A stretch of DNA of 64,000 bases from Ruminococcus sp. (GTDB lineage Bacteria > Bacillota_A > Clostridia > Oscillospirales > Ruminococcaceae), in the NCBI RefSeq assembly GCF_016283395.1, contig NZ_JAEEMU010000033.1, positions 124,001-188,000 on the forward strand, in the 5' to 3' direction. Position 1 is the first letter of the stretch; every line of letters begins with the position of its first letter. The notes below the pieces were generated by a model. That model did not search any database. It saw only the letters and a list, made by a program, of their open reading frames with translations, and had not been told where the DNA came from. The position numbers and the translations under genes are program-made. Shown here one piece after another: positions 21,546 to 30,472 of this stretch.

Positions 21546-21551
21546 GGACAA

Positions 21552-21581
21552 ATGCACTCCTAATCAGGGGTGCATTTTTTC
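21552..21581 (+). terminator. Rho-independent terminator after atpC
   Basis: ATGCACTCCT (21552-21561), loop AATC, AGGGGTGCAT (21566-21575) with one wobble pair, then a T-run. Confidence 0.85.
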
Positions 21582-21587
21582 ATTAGC

Positions 21588-21750
21588 CATGCAGGGGCTG
21601 TGTCCACATCAGCCCGTCAGAAAAATGCGATATTCACGGGGCGATGTAGGCATCGCCCCCCTACAAATCACGTCATACATAACGATTACCGGAACACAGA
21701 CTGCCCAAGGCAGCCCATACAGGCTAACAGCTAACGGCTAATGGCTAATT
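21588..21750. repeat. Composite intergenic repeat: CCCTACAA palindromes plus heptamer array
   Basis: Between atpC and secD. Contains GGGGCGATG/CATCGCCCC followed by CCTACAAA (about 21639-21667), CTGCCCAAGGCAG (about 21700-21712) and a heptamer array GGCTAAC, AGCTAAC, GGCTAAT, GGCTAAT (21722-21749). No coding sequence seen. The rest of the gap to secD holds the secD promoter and leader. Confidence 0.65.
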
Positions 21751-21823
21751 TGTTCATAACTCCGAAATTTGATTAACGTAATTGTGCATATTCTTGAAAT
21801 GGAAAGTTTTTCAGGCAATACAC

Positions 21824-21852
21824 TTGACTTTTTGATAAAAATATAGTACAAT
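21824..21852 (+). promoter_or_regulatory. Promoter for secDF
   Basis: TTGACT (21824-21829), 17 nt, TACAAT (21847-21852). The leader of about 90 nt contains a GTCCT...AGGAC hairpin (about 21886-21914). Confidence 0.8.
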
Positions 21853-21949
21853 AATTGTAATTGTCAATGAGACAGGAAATAAAAGTCCTATGCTGTTTCT
21901 GTGAGCACGCAGGACACCGTGAAAGGGCTTATTTTTAGGAGGCATGACT

Positions 21950-23362
21950 GTGAAAAAGACAGGCAAATCAACTTTCTTCATTGTCGTTGCTTTTATCGCT
22001 ATCTTTGCTGTTACGTCGGTATTTGGTATAGACAAATTATACGGCGATAACAGAACGACCTACATCAAGGGCGTTGACGATATCCGTCTTGGTATTGATA
22101 TCAAGGGCGGTGTTGACGTTACCTTCGGTCCGGCAGATGACTTCGACGCTGACAAGGGTCAGCTCGCTTCTGCTAAGGAGGTCATCAATACAAGACTTGC
22201 TTCACTCGGTATCACCGATAATGAAGTATACTGCGATGAAAAAAGCGACAGAATTATCGTACGTTTCCCATGGAAGGTCGGCGAAACAAACTTCGATCCT
22301 GAAGCTGCCGTTAAGGAGCTCGGTGAAATGGCTGTACTTACATTCCGTAAGGGCACAGACACAACTACCGATGAAAACGGCAACGAAGTTCCGTCAGGTG
22401 AGATCGTTCTCGTAGGCGATGATATCGCTTCTGCGAAAAGAATTTACGGTCAGCTTGAAGAGGGAAAAGACTATGAAAACTATGTAAGCCTTACGCTTAA
22501 TGACTCAGGTACGGAAAAATTTGCTGATGCTACAAGAGAGCTTGCAGGTTCTTCAACACCTATCTCTATCTGGATGGATAATACTCTTATCTCTGCTCCT
22601 TCGGTAAACGATGCTATTACCGGAGGCAAGGCTCAGATCACAGGTAATTTCGATGAAGAGTCAGCTACAAAGCTTGCAAACCAGATAAACTCAGGTGCTC
22701 TTCCTTTCAAAATGGAAACAAAGAGCTTCAGAACTATCTCACCTACAATGGGTGAAGGTTCACTTGACGCTATCCTTCTTGCAGCTCTCATCGCATTCAT
22801 CGGAATTGCTGTATATATGATATTCCTTTACAGACTCCCCGGCGTTGTAGCTGTTATCGCTCTCTGCGGACAGGTAACAGGTTCTATCGCAGCTGTAACA
22901 GGCTGGTTCGGATTTATGAACGGCTCTACACTTACTATCCCAGGTATCGCAGGTATCATACTTGCAGTAGGTATGGGTGTTGACGCTAACATCATCACAG
23001 GTGAGCGTATCAAGGAAGAGCTCAGAACAGGAAAATCTCTCGACTCTGCTATAAAGATAGCTTATAAGAGAGCATTCTCAGCTATCCTCGACGGTAACAT
23101 CACAAACGTTATCATCGCAGTAATTCTTATGGGAGCTTTCGGTGTTCCTGACAGTTTCCTCTCGAATCTCCTCAACAAGACTATCTTCTTCGCATTCGGA
23201 GCAACAGCTGAAGGTGTTGTTTACTCATTCGGATTTACACTTCTCGCAGGTGTTGTCTGCAACTTCATATTCGGTGTATTCGCATCAAGACTTATGGTAA
23301 CTTCACTCTCCAAGTTCAAGTGCTTCAGAAACAGAAAGCTTTATGGAGGTGACGAGAAATGA
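21950..23362 (+). CDS. secD: Protein translocase subunit SecD
   Basis: Membrane subunit that uses the ion motive force to aid Sec export. About 470 aa: an N-terminal TM (about 8-27), the LGIDIKGGVDVTF P1 motif, a periplasmic-side domain, then five TM helices (about 265-455) with GMGVDANIITGERIKEEL. AGGAGG (21937-21942) lies 1 nt from an ATG at 21944 but 7 nt from the in-frame GTG at 21950, so GTG is the likelier start; the difference is two residues. SecF follows with an ATGA overlap. Confidence 0.95.
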   Translation: MKKTGKSTFFIVVAFIAIFAVTSVFGIDKLYGDNRTTYIKGVDDIRLGIDIKGGVDVTFGPADDFDADKGQLASAKEVINTRLASLGITDNEVYCDEKSDRIIVRFPWKVGETNFDPEAAVKELGEMAVLTFRKGTDTTTDENGNEVPSGEIVLVGDDIASAKRIYGQLEEGKDYENYVSLTLNDSGTEKFADATRELAGSSTPISIWMDNTLISAPSVNDAITGGKAQITGNFDEESATKLANQINSGALPFKMETKSFRTISPTMGEGSLDAILLAALIAFIGIAVYMIFLYRLPGVVAVIALCGQVTGSIAAVTGWFGFMNGSTLTIPGIAGIILAVGMGVDANIITGERIKEELRTGKSLDSAIKIAYKRAFSAILDGNITNVIIAVILMGAFGVPDSFLSNLLNKTIFFAFGATAEGVVYSFGFTLLAGVVCNFIFGVFASRLMVTSLSKFKCFRNRKLYGGDEK

Positions 23363-24330
23363 GCAAGAAGAATACTCAGAAAGAAATCGTAACTACTCCG
23401 TCAAAGGTATATAATTTCTGTTCAAAGAAAAAGCTTATCCTCGGCGTTGTTATCGCTGTTCTCGTTGTATTTATCGCAGGTGCGATAATAAGAGGTATAC
23501 ACCTTGCTATCGAATTCAAGGGCGGTACACTTATCACTTACACATATCAGGGTGATATAGACACAAACGAAGTCGGAAACACAGTAAAGGACATCGTTGG
23601 TTCATCAGTTGTAGTAAGAACAGGTGAAAGCCTTGACTCAGGCGGAAAGCAGGTCACTATCTCATTTACTTCAGATCAGGGACTTACAGTTGAAAGACAG
23701 AAAGAGCTCACAAACGCTCTCAAAGACAAGTTCAAGGATAATTCACTTGAGATATACGATTCAAACGACGTAACACCTTCATCAGGCCGTGAATTTCTTC
23801 TCAAGTGCTTCATAGCTGTACTTTTTGCAGCATTGATCGTTATCATCTATATCGCTATCCGATTCAGAAATATCGGCGGCTGGTCAGCAGGTGTATGCTC
23901 TATATTCGCTCTCTGCCTCGATATATTCGTAGCTTTCACAGCTACAATAGTATGCGGCTTCAACATTGATTCAAATATCGTTGCCGTTATACTCACTATC
24001 CTCGGATATTCGATAAACAACACTATCGTTATCTACGACAGAATAAGAGAAAACCGTCAGCTTATGCCTAAGGCTTCACTTAACGAGCTTATCAACGTAA
24101 GCTGTACACAGTCTCTTGTACGTTCTGTAAGAACTTCTATTACAACAATCGGCACAATGCTCGTTATCACAATAGTTGTTCTTGTAACAGGCTATGATTC
24201 GCTCCTCAGCTTCTCAGTACCTCTTATGATGGGTCTTATCTCAGGTACATTCTCATCACTCTTTGTTGCTCCTGTAACATGGTCATGGTGGAAGAATAAG
24301 ATGGATGCTAAAGCTAAGAGCAGCAAGTAA
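23359..24330 (+). CDS. secF: Protein translocase subunit SecF
   Basis: 323 aa partner of SecD. TM1 near 25-45, the IEFKGGTLITYTY motif (about 52-64), then five TM helices (about 143-310) including LTILGYSINNTIVIYDRIREN and the SIxT-like RSVRTSITTIGTML. The short charged C-terminus is KNKMDAKAKSSK. Overlaps secD by ATGA. A strong terminator follows. Confidence 0.95.
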   Translation: MSKKNTQKEIVTTPSKVYNFCSKKKLILGVVIAVLVVFIAGAIIRGIHLAIEFKGGTLITYTYQGDIDTNEVGNTVKDIVGSSVVVRTGESLDSGGKQVTISFTSDQGLTVERQKELTNALKDKFKDNSLEIYDSNDVTPSSGREFLLKCFIAVLFAALIVIIYIAIRFRNIGGWSAGVCSIFALCLDIFVAFTATIVCGFNIDSNIVAVILTILGYSINNTIVIYDRIRENRQLMPKASLNELINVSCTQSLVRSVRTSITTIGTMLVITIVVLVTGYDSLLSFSVPLMMGLISGTFSSLFVAPVTWSWWKNKMDAKAKSSK

Positions 24331-24340
24331 TTAAACATTA

Positions 24341-24366
24341 AAGACCGTCCTTCTGGACGGTCTTTT
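24341..24366 (+). terminator. Rho-independent terminator after secF
   Basis: AAGACCGTCC, loop TTCT, GGACGGTCTT followed by TTT. Confidence 0.9.
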
Positions 24367-24376
24367 TATTTCTGTT

Positions 24377-24418
24377 GACTGCTCACTATGCACTAATCAC
24401 TAATAACTGCTCACTTAT
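24377..24418. repeat. Heptamer array upstream of the FHA gene
   Basis: Six contiguous 7-bp units: GACTGCT, CACTATG, CACTAAT, CACTAAT, AACTGCT, CACTTAT. The next base pairs run into the -35 box of the following promoter. Confidence 0.7.
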
Positions 24419-24419
24419 C

Positions 24420-24448
24420 TTGACTTTATATGCATAATATTGTATAAT
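24420..24448 (+). promoter_or_regulatory. Promoter for the FHA-PP2C operon
   Basis: TTGACT (24420-24425), 17 nt, TATAAT (24443-24448). The -35 box directly abuts a heptamer array. Confidence 0.82.
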
Positions 24449-24480
24449 AAAAGGCAGAAAACCACGGAAGGAGCGGTAAT

Positions 24481-25617
24481 GTGGCAAAGCTAAAATTTAC
24501 TGAAATAAACGACGAAGTATGTATAAAATGCAGATTTACGGGAAACGAAATACTCAACGAACCTGAGTACAGATATTTCATCGATAACCGCATAAAGGGC
24601 TGGCTCGTTCCGTTCGCAGAGGGTACAGACCGCCTCGAATTCACAGGTGCTAAGGGTATCCCACTTATAAATAAGATAAGAAGCGGTATCGACAAGCAGG
24701 AATACTTCTGTATCATAAAAAATCTGCTGGACATAATAAAGGTAGCAGAGACCTGCGGCTTCAATATGCAGAATATTGTCCTCGACCCAAACTTTATAAC
24801 TGTTGATACGGCTGATCTTGACATATATCTTTTCTATCTGCCATTGTGGTACAATGAGAGCTGCAATGACGGTATCGTAAACTGTCTGCGCAAGATATCC
24901 ACCTTTGCGCAGTACAAGTCTCAGAGCGACTATTCAGCCGTTGACGGCTTTATGAATTTCGTCTGCCGTGAAAGCGGCTTCACTATCTCGGAAGCAAAGG
25001 AGTATATCCGCAAGGAAGTACCTTCTCTGTTCCCTGCTCAGACTGCAAAGCCTGCACATACTCAGTTCAGCAGACCTGCTTCAACAACTCCAAAATCCGA
25101 GCATACACAGTTCAGCAAGCCTCATATCCCCGAGCCTTCTCAGCATATAAATAATATGGCTCAGACCATAATCAACGATATCAACAAAGGCTCACAGGAG
25201 TTCAAGCACACAGCTGCTCCCGAAGTCCCCGAGCCTAAGATAATACCTTCACTTAAAAGTGATAAGAAGAACGTGCTTCCCGAGCTTGTAAAGTCAGAGC
25301 ACATCAGATCGGCTCCGCAGAATTATCCCAAGCTCACAAGACGCGCCACAGGGATTACAGTGAATATCGACAAGCCTGTTTTCAGGATAGGCAAGGAACG
25401 GGACAAGGTAGATCTCTGCATAACCGAAAACAGAACTGTCAGCAGAGTCCATGCAACTATATACACTCGCAGCGGCTCGTGCTACATTGAAGATAACAAC
25501 TCAACAAACAGAACATACATCAACGGAACTGCCGTGCCTGCAAATATGGAGATAAAAATAAAAAACGGCGATGTTCTGAAGCTTTCCAACGAAGAATTCG
25601 ATTTTATAGACGGGTAA
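24481..25617 (+). CDS. FHA-domain protein with N-terminal DUF6382-like domain
   Basis: 378 aa cytosolic phosphothreonine-binding protein. Residues about 1-180 resemble the domain found N-terminal to FHA in many Clostridia (DUF6382-like, by memory). A Pro/Thr/Gln-rich linker (about 190-285) repeats HTQFS..P. The FHA domain (about 295-378) has FRIGKERDKVDLCITENRTVSRVHATI and DNNSTNRTYING, with the Arg, Ser, His and Asn residues expected for phosphopeptide binding. GTG start, supported by GGAAGGAG 7 nt upstream. Followed by a PP2C phosphatase, so it probably reads Ser/Thr phosphorylation; no kinase is encoded nearby. Confidence 0.88.
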   Translation: MAKLKFTEINDEVCIKCRFTGNEILNEPEYRYFIDNRIKGWLVPFAEGTDRLEFTGAKGIPLINKIRSGIDKQEYFCIIKNLLDIIKVAETCGFNMQNIVLDPNFITVDTADLDIYLFYLPLWYNESCNDGIVNCLRKISTFAQYKSQSDYSAVDGFMNFVCRESGFTISEAKEYIRKEVPSLFPAQTAKPAHTQFSRPASTTPKSEHTQFSKPHIPEPSQHINNMAQTIINDINKGSQEFKHTAAPEVPEPKIIPSLKSDKKNVLPELVKSEHIRSAPQNYPKLTRRATGITVNIDKPVFRIGKERDKVDLCITENRTVSRVHATIYTRSGSCYIEDNNSTNRTYINGTAVPANMEIKIKNGDVLKLSNEEFDFIDG

Positions 25618-25638
25618 TGTCCGCCGTAAGGGGGAATT

Positions 25639-26406
25639 ATGAAATATATTGCAGCCTGTGATACCGATATCGGTATCTCGAAAAAAATAAATCAGGACAG
25701 CGTATGCGTCAAGACCGCAAAAACAAGTACGGGTATGGCTGCACTTGTAATGGTGTGCGACGGAATGGGCGGTCTCTCCCGTGGAGAGCTTGCAAGCGCA
25801 GAGGTAGTAAGAAGCTTTGCCGAATGGTTCGATACAGAGTTTCCCTTTGAGCTTCCCGACTGGGACTGGCAGACAGCCGCTCATAACGTAATAAGCAGAC
25901 TTCGCCGACTGAACGCACTGCTGGTACATTACGGCTCACACAACAATTTACAGCTCGGTACTACCGCTACAGGCATAATAGCCGTAAATTCCGAGTATAT
26001 GACGTTCCATGTAGGCGACAGCCGAATATATAAGATATCCGACAAGCTCAGTCAGATAACCGATGACCATACCTATGTCAACCGCGCTGTGAAAATGGGC
26101 AAGATGACTCCCGAAGAGGCTCTCGTTGACCCGCGAAGGAATGCCCTTGTACAGTGCATAGGCGTTACAGGCGAGGTCGCTCCCGAAATAAGACTCGGAA
26201 CTCTCGAAAATGACGTGACATATATGATATGTTCGGACGGATTTCGTCATGTACTGACGGAAAAAGAGCTTTTTGAGGAGCTTTCCGCTGATAAAACTGC
26301 CACAAAAAAGCATATGCAGTCAAAAATGCGTGAACTTATCGAAACTGTAAAAAACAGAGAGGAAAGCGACAATATAACAGTCGCTCTCTTCCGCGCCGAG
26401 CTTTAA
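25639..26406 (+). CDS. PP2C-family serine/threonine protein phosphatase
   Basis: 255 aa, metal-dependent phosphatase of the PrpC/Stp type. Motifs: ISKKINQDS (about 14-22), VMVCDGMGGLSRGELAS with the metal-binding Asp (about 38-54), GTTATGI (about 107-113), FHVGDSRIYKI (about 122-132), MICSDGFRHVL (about 197-207) and ESDNITVALF at the end. Soluble. Immediately downstream of the FHA gene, RBS AAGGGGG. It would remove phosphate from threonine/serine residues recognised by the FHA partner (inference from context). Confidence 0.93.
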   Translation: MKYIAACDTDIGISKKINQDSVCVKTAKTSTGMAALVMVCDGMGGLSRGELASAEVVRSFAEWFDTEFPFELPDWDWQTAAHNVISRLRRLNALLVHYGSHNNLQLGTTATGIIAVNSEYMTFHVGDSRIYKISDKLSQITDDHTYVNRAVKMGKMTPEEALVDPRRNALVQCIGVTGEVAPEIRLGTLENDVTYMICSDGFRHVLTEKELFEELSADKTATKKHMQSKMRELIETVKNREESDNITVALFRAEL

Positions 26407-26425
26407 CAGCAAAGGAGCAGACTCT

Positions 26426-26662
26426 ATGACAACAGGTGAAATACTTGTTATCGCAGCAGCTGCTGCGGTATTCGTGATAATAAATATCATCATGTGGACT
26501 ATGATCTCAAAAAAGGAGAAAAAGATAAGGGAGAGAACTACTCCTCCGCATGATATCAATGAAACTCTTCCCGACGGTGTAATGGAAGCTGCGGCAGTTG
26601 CAGGCTTCAAGCTTATCGAAAATACCGTCATCGTCCACACTAACGAAAGAATAATCCAATAA
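26426..26662 (+). CDS. Small single-pass membrane protein
   Basis: 78 aa. One N-terminal TM helix (about 6-27, Ala/Val/Ile-rich) followed by a basic stretch KKEKKIRER and a short soluble tail. Family not recognised. RBS AAAGGAG. Between the PP2C gene and another membrane protein with short spacers, so part of the same operon. Confidence 0.75.
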   Translation: MTTGEILVIAAAAAVFVIINIIMWTMISKKEKKIRERTTPPHDINETLPDGVMEAAAVAGFKLIENTVIVHTNERIIQ

Positions 26663-26679
26663 AGGCAGGAGATGATACA

Positions 26680-27321
26680 ATGTCCGAACTTTCCATCAAC
26701 CGCAATACAAAAGCGATTGAATTTGCACATAATCTTACACTCCTTAACCGTGTGAACAGGATACGCTCACTGCTGGTGATATTCTATTTCGCACCGCTTA
26801 TCGTTTATCTTCCCGTGGCTATATTCATGGGCTTTATAACAAATGTCACCGCCGCTTCTTTAGACGCCGTAATAATCGTACCAATAATCGGCTACTGCGC
26901 ATGGCAGGCCTGCTACAGATACAGAGACATAATGGCTATACTCGTCATAGCTATACTTGGAGCAAATCAGTTTCTGCTGTGGATCATAAGCCCGTATGAG
27001 AACAAGCTGTTCCATGATTTCCAGGTGCTGACAAAATGCTTCTGGATACATCTTGTACTATTTGTCATTGTCGGCACGGCAGCTCTTATAAATCTGAAGG
27101 TCAACATGACATACCATAAGCTTGAGAACTGTGACGGCTTTCCTCATTTCAATGAGCGTTTCTTCGACCAGGAAATGGACAGGCATCAGTACGGTATAAA
27201 AGATCCTTACCAGGAGAAGATCGACTCTCTTAAAAGACACAATCCAAACGAAATGTCCGATTTAGTCCTTCCCGACAGCATAACCGACTCGGGCAGCAGC
27301 GGAACTATGGACGAAATATGA
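26680..27321 (+). CDS. Membrane protein of unknown function
   Basis: 213 aa with four predicted TM helices (about 30-50, 60-80, 87-105, 123-142) and a soluble, acidic C-terminal tail of about 70 residues. A Ser-rich SDSGSSG-like end and charged tail could be phosphorylation targets of the neighbouring FHA/PP2C system (inference). RBS GGCAGGAG. Last gene before a strong terminator. Not recognised. Confidence 0.75.
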   Translation: MSELSINRNTKAIEFAHNLTLLNRVNRIRSLLVIFYFAPLIVYLPVAIFMGFITNVTAASLDAVIIVPIIGYCAWQACYRYRDIMAILVIAILGANQFLLWIISPYENKLFHDFQVLTKCFWIHLVLFVIVGTAALINLKVNMTYHKLENCDGFPHFNERFFDQEMDRHQYGIKDPYQEKIDSLKRHNPNEMSDLVLPDSITDSGSSGTMDEI

Positions 27322-27372
27322 CGGGTAATGTCAAATTTTCACAGAAAATGTAAGGTTTTTTCTGCAAAACTA

Positions 27373-27396
27373 AGGCGGCTTTGAGCCGCCTTTTTT
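27373..27396 (+). terminator. Rho-independent terminator
   Basis: AGGCGGCT, loop TTG, AGCCGCCT followed by a T-run; ends the FHA-PP2C operon. Confidence 0.92.
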
Positions 27397-27397
27397 A

Positions 27398-27426
27398 TTG
27401 ACATGACAACAGTATAATGCTATAAT
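27398..27426 (+). promoter_or_regulatory. Sigma-A promoter for purB
   Basis: Perfect TTGACA (27398-27403), 17 nt, TATAAT (27421-27426), starting immediately after the T-run of the preceding terminator. Confidence 0.9.
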
Positions 27427-27481
27427 TAATGTGATGTACTGTCGCAGTACGCTAAATGAATTTTAAAGGAGAACATTATAA

Positions 27482-28921
27482 ATGAGCGGTAATATCAACA
27501 GCTATGAAAGCCCATTCTGTACACGTTACGCAAGTGAGGAAATGCAGTATATCTTCTCTGCGGATAAAAAATTCACTACATGGAGAAAGCTCTGGGTAGC
27601 TCTTGCAAGAGCTGAAATGAAGCTTGGTCTCCCTGTTACAGAAGCACAGGTAAAGCAGCTCGAAGAGCACATCAACGATGTAGACTATGAAATGGCAGCA
27701 GAGCGCGAAAAGATCACACGCCACGACGTTATGGCTCACGTTTTCACATACGGACAGGCTTGTCCCGATGCCGCTGGTATAATCCACCTCGGTGCTACTT
27801 CATGCTATGTTGGCGATAATACCGACGTTATCATCATGCGCGATGCGCTTAAAATAGTTCGCAGAAAGCTCATAAACGTTATGAACAACCTTGCGAAGTT
27901 CGCAGACGAGTACAAGAACCTCCCCTGCCTCGCATACACACATCTCCAGCCTGCGCAGCTCACAACTGTAGGCAAGAGAGCTACACTCTGGCTCAACGAG
28001 CTCCTCATGGACTTCCAGGACCTTGAATACCGTATGTCCACATTAAAGCTTCTCGGCTCAAAGGGCACAACAGGTACACAGGCTTCATTCATGGAGCTTT
28101 TCGAGGGCGACACTGACAAGATAAAGAAGCTTGAGCAAATGATAGCTGAGGAAATGGGCTTTGACGCAGTAGTTCCCGTATCAGGTCAGACCTACTCACG
28201 TAAGGTTGACTCAAAGGTACTTGAGCTTCTCAGCGATATCGCACAGACAGCAAGCAAGTTCTCAAACGATATGCGTATCCTCCAGTCCTTTAAGGAAATG
28301 GAAGAGCCAAGAGAGAAGAAGCAGATAGGTTCTTCTGCAATGGCATACAAGCGTAATCCTATGCGCTGTGAGAGAATAACTTCCCTCGCACGTTACGTAA
28401 TGATAGACAGCCTCAACCCTGCATTCACAGCCGGTACACAGTGGTTCGAGAGAACTCTCGACGACTCAGCAAACAAGCGTATCAGCGTAGCAGAGGCATT
28501 CCTCGGCGTTGACGCTATCCTCAATATCATGATGAACGTTACAAACGGTATCGTTGTATACCCTGAGATGATACGCCGCCGCGTTATGGCAGAGCTTCCG
28601 TTCATGGCAAGTGAGAACATCATGATGGACGCTGTTAAGAAGGGCGGCAACCGTCAGGAGCTCCACGACCGTATCATGGACTACTCTATGGAAGCAGGCG
28701 CAAATGTTAAGGTTCGCGGACTTGACAACAATCTCTGCGAGCTTATCGAAGCTGATCCTATGTTCATGGTAACAAAGGAAGAGCTTGAAGCCGTTCTCAA
28801 GCCTGAGAACTACACAGGAAGAAGCTCACAGCAGGTGGACGAGTTCCTTGCTGAGTGCATAAAGCCTATCCTCGACGCTAACAAGGACATTCTCGGCGAA
28901 AGCTTTGAAATGAAAAACTAA
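27482..28921 (+). CDS. purB: Adenylosuccinate lyase
   Basis: Two steps of purine synthesis: SAICAR to AICAR, and adenylosuccinate to AMP. 479 aa, fumarase/aspartase fold. Motifs: TRHDVMAHV, HLGATSCYVGDN, AYTHLQPAQLTTVGKR with the catalytic His, and the signature loop IGSSAMAYKRNPMRCER with the catalytic Ser (about 280-296). Length fits the eukaryote-like PurB found in Clostridia. Single gene with its own promoter; RBS AAAGGAG. Confidence 0.96.
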   Translation: MSGNINSYESPFCTRYASEEMQYIFSADKKFTTWRKLWVALARAEMKLGLPVTEAQVKQLEEHINDVDYEMAAEREKITRHDVMAHVFTYGQACPDAAGIIHLGATSCYVGDNTDVIIMRDALKIVRRKLINVMNNLAKFADEYKNLPCLAYTHLQPAQLTTVGKRATLWLNELLMDFQDLEYRMSTLKLLGSKGTTGTQASFMELFEGDTDKIKKLEQMIAEEMGFDAVVPVSGQTYSRKVDSKVLELLSDIAQTASKFSNDMRILQSFKEMEEPREKKQIGSSAMAYKRNPMRCERITSLARYVMIDSLNPAFTAGTQWFERTLDDSANKRISVAEAFLGVDAILNIMMNVTNGIVVYPEMIRRRVMAELPFMASENIMMDAVKKGGNRQELHDRIMDYSMEAGANVKVRGLDNNLCELIEADPMFMVTKEELEAVLKPENYTGRSSQQVDEFLAECIKPILDANKDILGESFEMKN

Positions 28922-29158
28922 GCGCATAGCCTGCGCCCCCTTGCCAGCTCTGCATATAGCTGTGAATTCCAAATCAAAGATTTGGTACACAGCTTAACGT
29001 TGCCGCTTGTAAACTCGCTCACATTCATCAGAGCGATTACTTGTACATCGCTTACGGCACTATTTGTAGAACACGGGCGAGCGGAACTCGCCCCTACAAG
29101 CTAACGGCTAAGTGCTAAAGGCTCGGGACTAAGCACTATGCACTAATCACTAAATCAC
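28922..29158. repeat. Intergenic repeats after purB
   Basis: No gene seen. Contains a GGGCGAG/CTCGCCC palindrome followed by CCTACAAG (about 29074-29100) and eight 7-bp units from 29099 to 29154: AGCTAAC, GGCTAAG, TGCTAAA, GGCTCGG, GACTAAG, CACTATG, CACTAAT, CACTAAA. Thus GGCTAAN and CACTAAN types occur in one array. It ends next to the ribosome site of the following gene. Confidence 0.65.
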
Positions 29159-29168
29159 AGGAGATACC

Positions 29169-29954
29169 ATGAAAAAACCACTCATTATCGGCGGAACTAT
29201 TCTCGGTTTTCTTATCACAGCTGCACTGGTAATATTCATATTCTTCCCGGGACTCCCCACTTATCTGAAAGTTAAGTACAAATACGATCATATAGACGAA
29301 ACTGTTGCCGAATTCAAAAAGACTGATATTCCCTCCGATTATGTAAGCCATACACTGAGAGGCGTAAAATTCAGTATCCCTGCCGACTGGGAAGGACGCA
29401 GTCCTATCGAAGGTACGGAAGCAAGCTCCTACGCATCGGGCGAAGATTACAGAATATTCGTTTTGGATATCGACCACAAGATGTATGCAGATCTTCAGGA
29501 CGAATACAAGGATATGCTCGGTGACGAATACAGTGAAGATGACCTTTATGATCCTTGGAATTATTATAAGTACAAAGAAGATGATTACAGGCATTTCTTC
29601 AAGGAGATCAGCGTTGATGTCCCACAGTACGGACTTGACAGTACTATGGTATTTTATACCAGAGACCGTATCACAGCTAAAAAATGTCTCAAGCTCCGCG
29701 GAAAGGATAAAGATGTATTCCTTGACCTTGCGCAGTCAAAGGAAGAAGCTGTCGGCATGGAAAAGATGTGGAAAACAAAAGGCATTGGCTTCAATGCATA
29801 TATCGGACAGGAAATATACGCAGGCTACGACGGTAATGTATGGGTAGTAACTATATTCCCTGATGATAATGCAAACAAAGTCTATACCGTTGATATTAAA
29901 TGTCCCGACGAAACAGTTGCAAAGCAGATAATAAGCTCCGTCGAGCTTGAATAA
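29169..29954 (+). CDS. Single-pass membrane protein, paralog of the gene at 31116
   Basis: 261 aa: an N-terminal TM anchor (about 6-28) ending FFPGLPTYLKVKYKYDHIDE, then an extracytoplasmic domain with RGVKFSIPADWEG. The anchor region matches the protein at 31116 (YFFPGIPYYYKCTHE), and both end in a predicted strand-helix with a terminal ...ESIKL/...SSVELE, so they are diverged paralogs. RBS AGGAG 5 nt upstream. Function not recognised; SIPADW occurs in several lipoprotein-like domains. Immediately followed by rimM. Confidence 0.75.
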   Translation: MKKPLIIGGTILGFLITAALVIFIFFPGLPTYLKVKYKYDHIDETVAEFKKTDIPSDYVSHTLRGVKFSIPADWEGRSPIEGTEASSYASGEDYRIFVLDIDHKMYADLQDEYKDMLGDEYSEDDLYDPWNYYKYKEDDYRHFFKEISVDVPQYGLDSTMVFYTRDRITAKKCLKLRGKDKDVFLDLAQSKEEAVGMEKMWKTKGIGFNAYIGQEIYAGYDGNVWVVTIFPDDNANKVYTVDIKCPDETVAKQIISSVELE

Positions 29955-29967
29955 TAAAGGAAAAAAT

Positions 29968-30471
29968 ATGAAAAAGGAATTTCTCGAAGCAGGCAAGATA
30001 GTCACTACCCACGGCATACGCGGCGAAGTGAAGATAATGCCTTATACCGACAGTGCCGAGCTTCTTGCGGAGTTCGACAGACTTTTCATTGGAAAGAACC
30101 ACGAGGAAGTGATAATAGAACGCTCCCGAGTGTTCAAAAATACAGTTATCGCCAAGATAGAGGGCATTGACACTCCCGAAGCTGCTGAAAAGCTCCGCAA
30201 CAAGGTGCTGTATATGCACCGCGATGACCTTGAGCTTGACGACGACACCTATTTCATTCAGGACCTCATCGGACTTGAAGTCCGTGATGCTGACAGCGAT
30301 GCCGTATACGGCAAGATAATCGATGTTATGCAGACAGGTGCAAACGATGTCTACGTAATAAAGGGCGAGGACAGAGAATATCTTGTCCCTGCTATTGCAG
30401 ATGTGGTGGTTTCCACAGATGTGGACGGCGGAGTTATGACTATCCGCCCACTTGACGGTCTTTTCGACTGA
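29968..30471 (+). CDS. rimM: Ribosome maturation factor RimM
   Basis: Assists 16S rRNA processing/30S head assembly. 167 aa: an N-terminal beta-barrel with EAGKIVTTHGIRGEVKIMPYTD, and a C-terminal PRC-barrel with DLIGLEVRDADSDAVYGKIIDVMQTGANDVYVIKG and EYLVPAIADVV. The start is ATG 29968 (AAAGGA, 6 nt); an ATG seven codons upstream overlaps the preceding gene and is less likely. In most bacteria trmD follows directly; here two genes intervene. Confidence 0.94.
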   Translation: MKKEFLEAGKIVTTHGIRGEVKIMPYTDSAELLAEFDRLFIGKNHEEVIIERSRVFKNTVIAKIEGIDTPEAAEKLRNKVLYMHRDDLELDDDTYFIQDLIGLEVRDADSDAVYGKIIDVMQTGANDVYVIKGEDREYLVPAIADVVVSTDVDGGVMTIRPLDGLFD

Positions 30472-30472
30472 T

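Noticed and set aside
24377..24418. CRISPR-like direct repeats
   Set aside because: Units are 7 bp, contiguous and degenerate, with no spacers and no cas genes.
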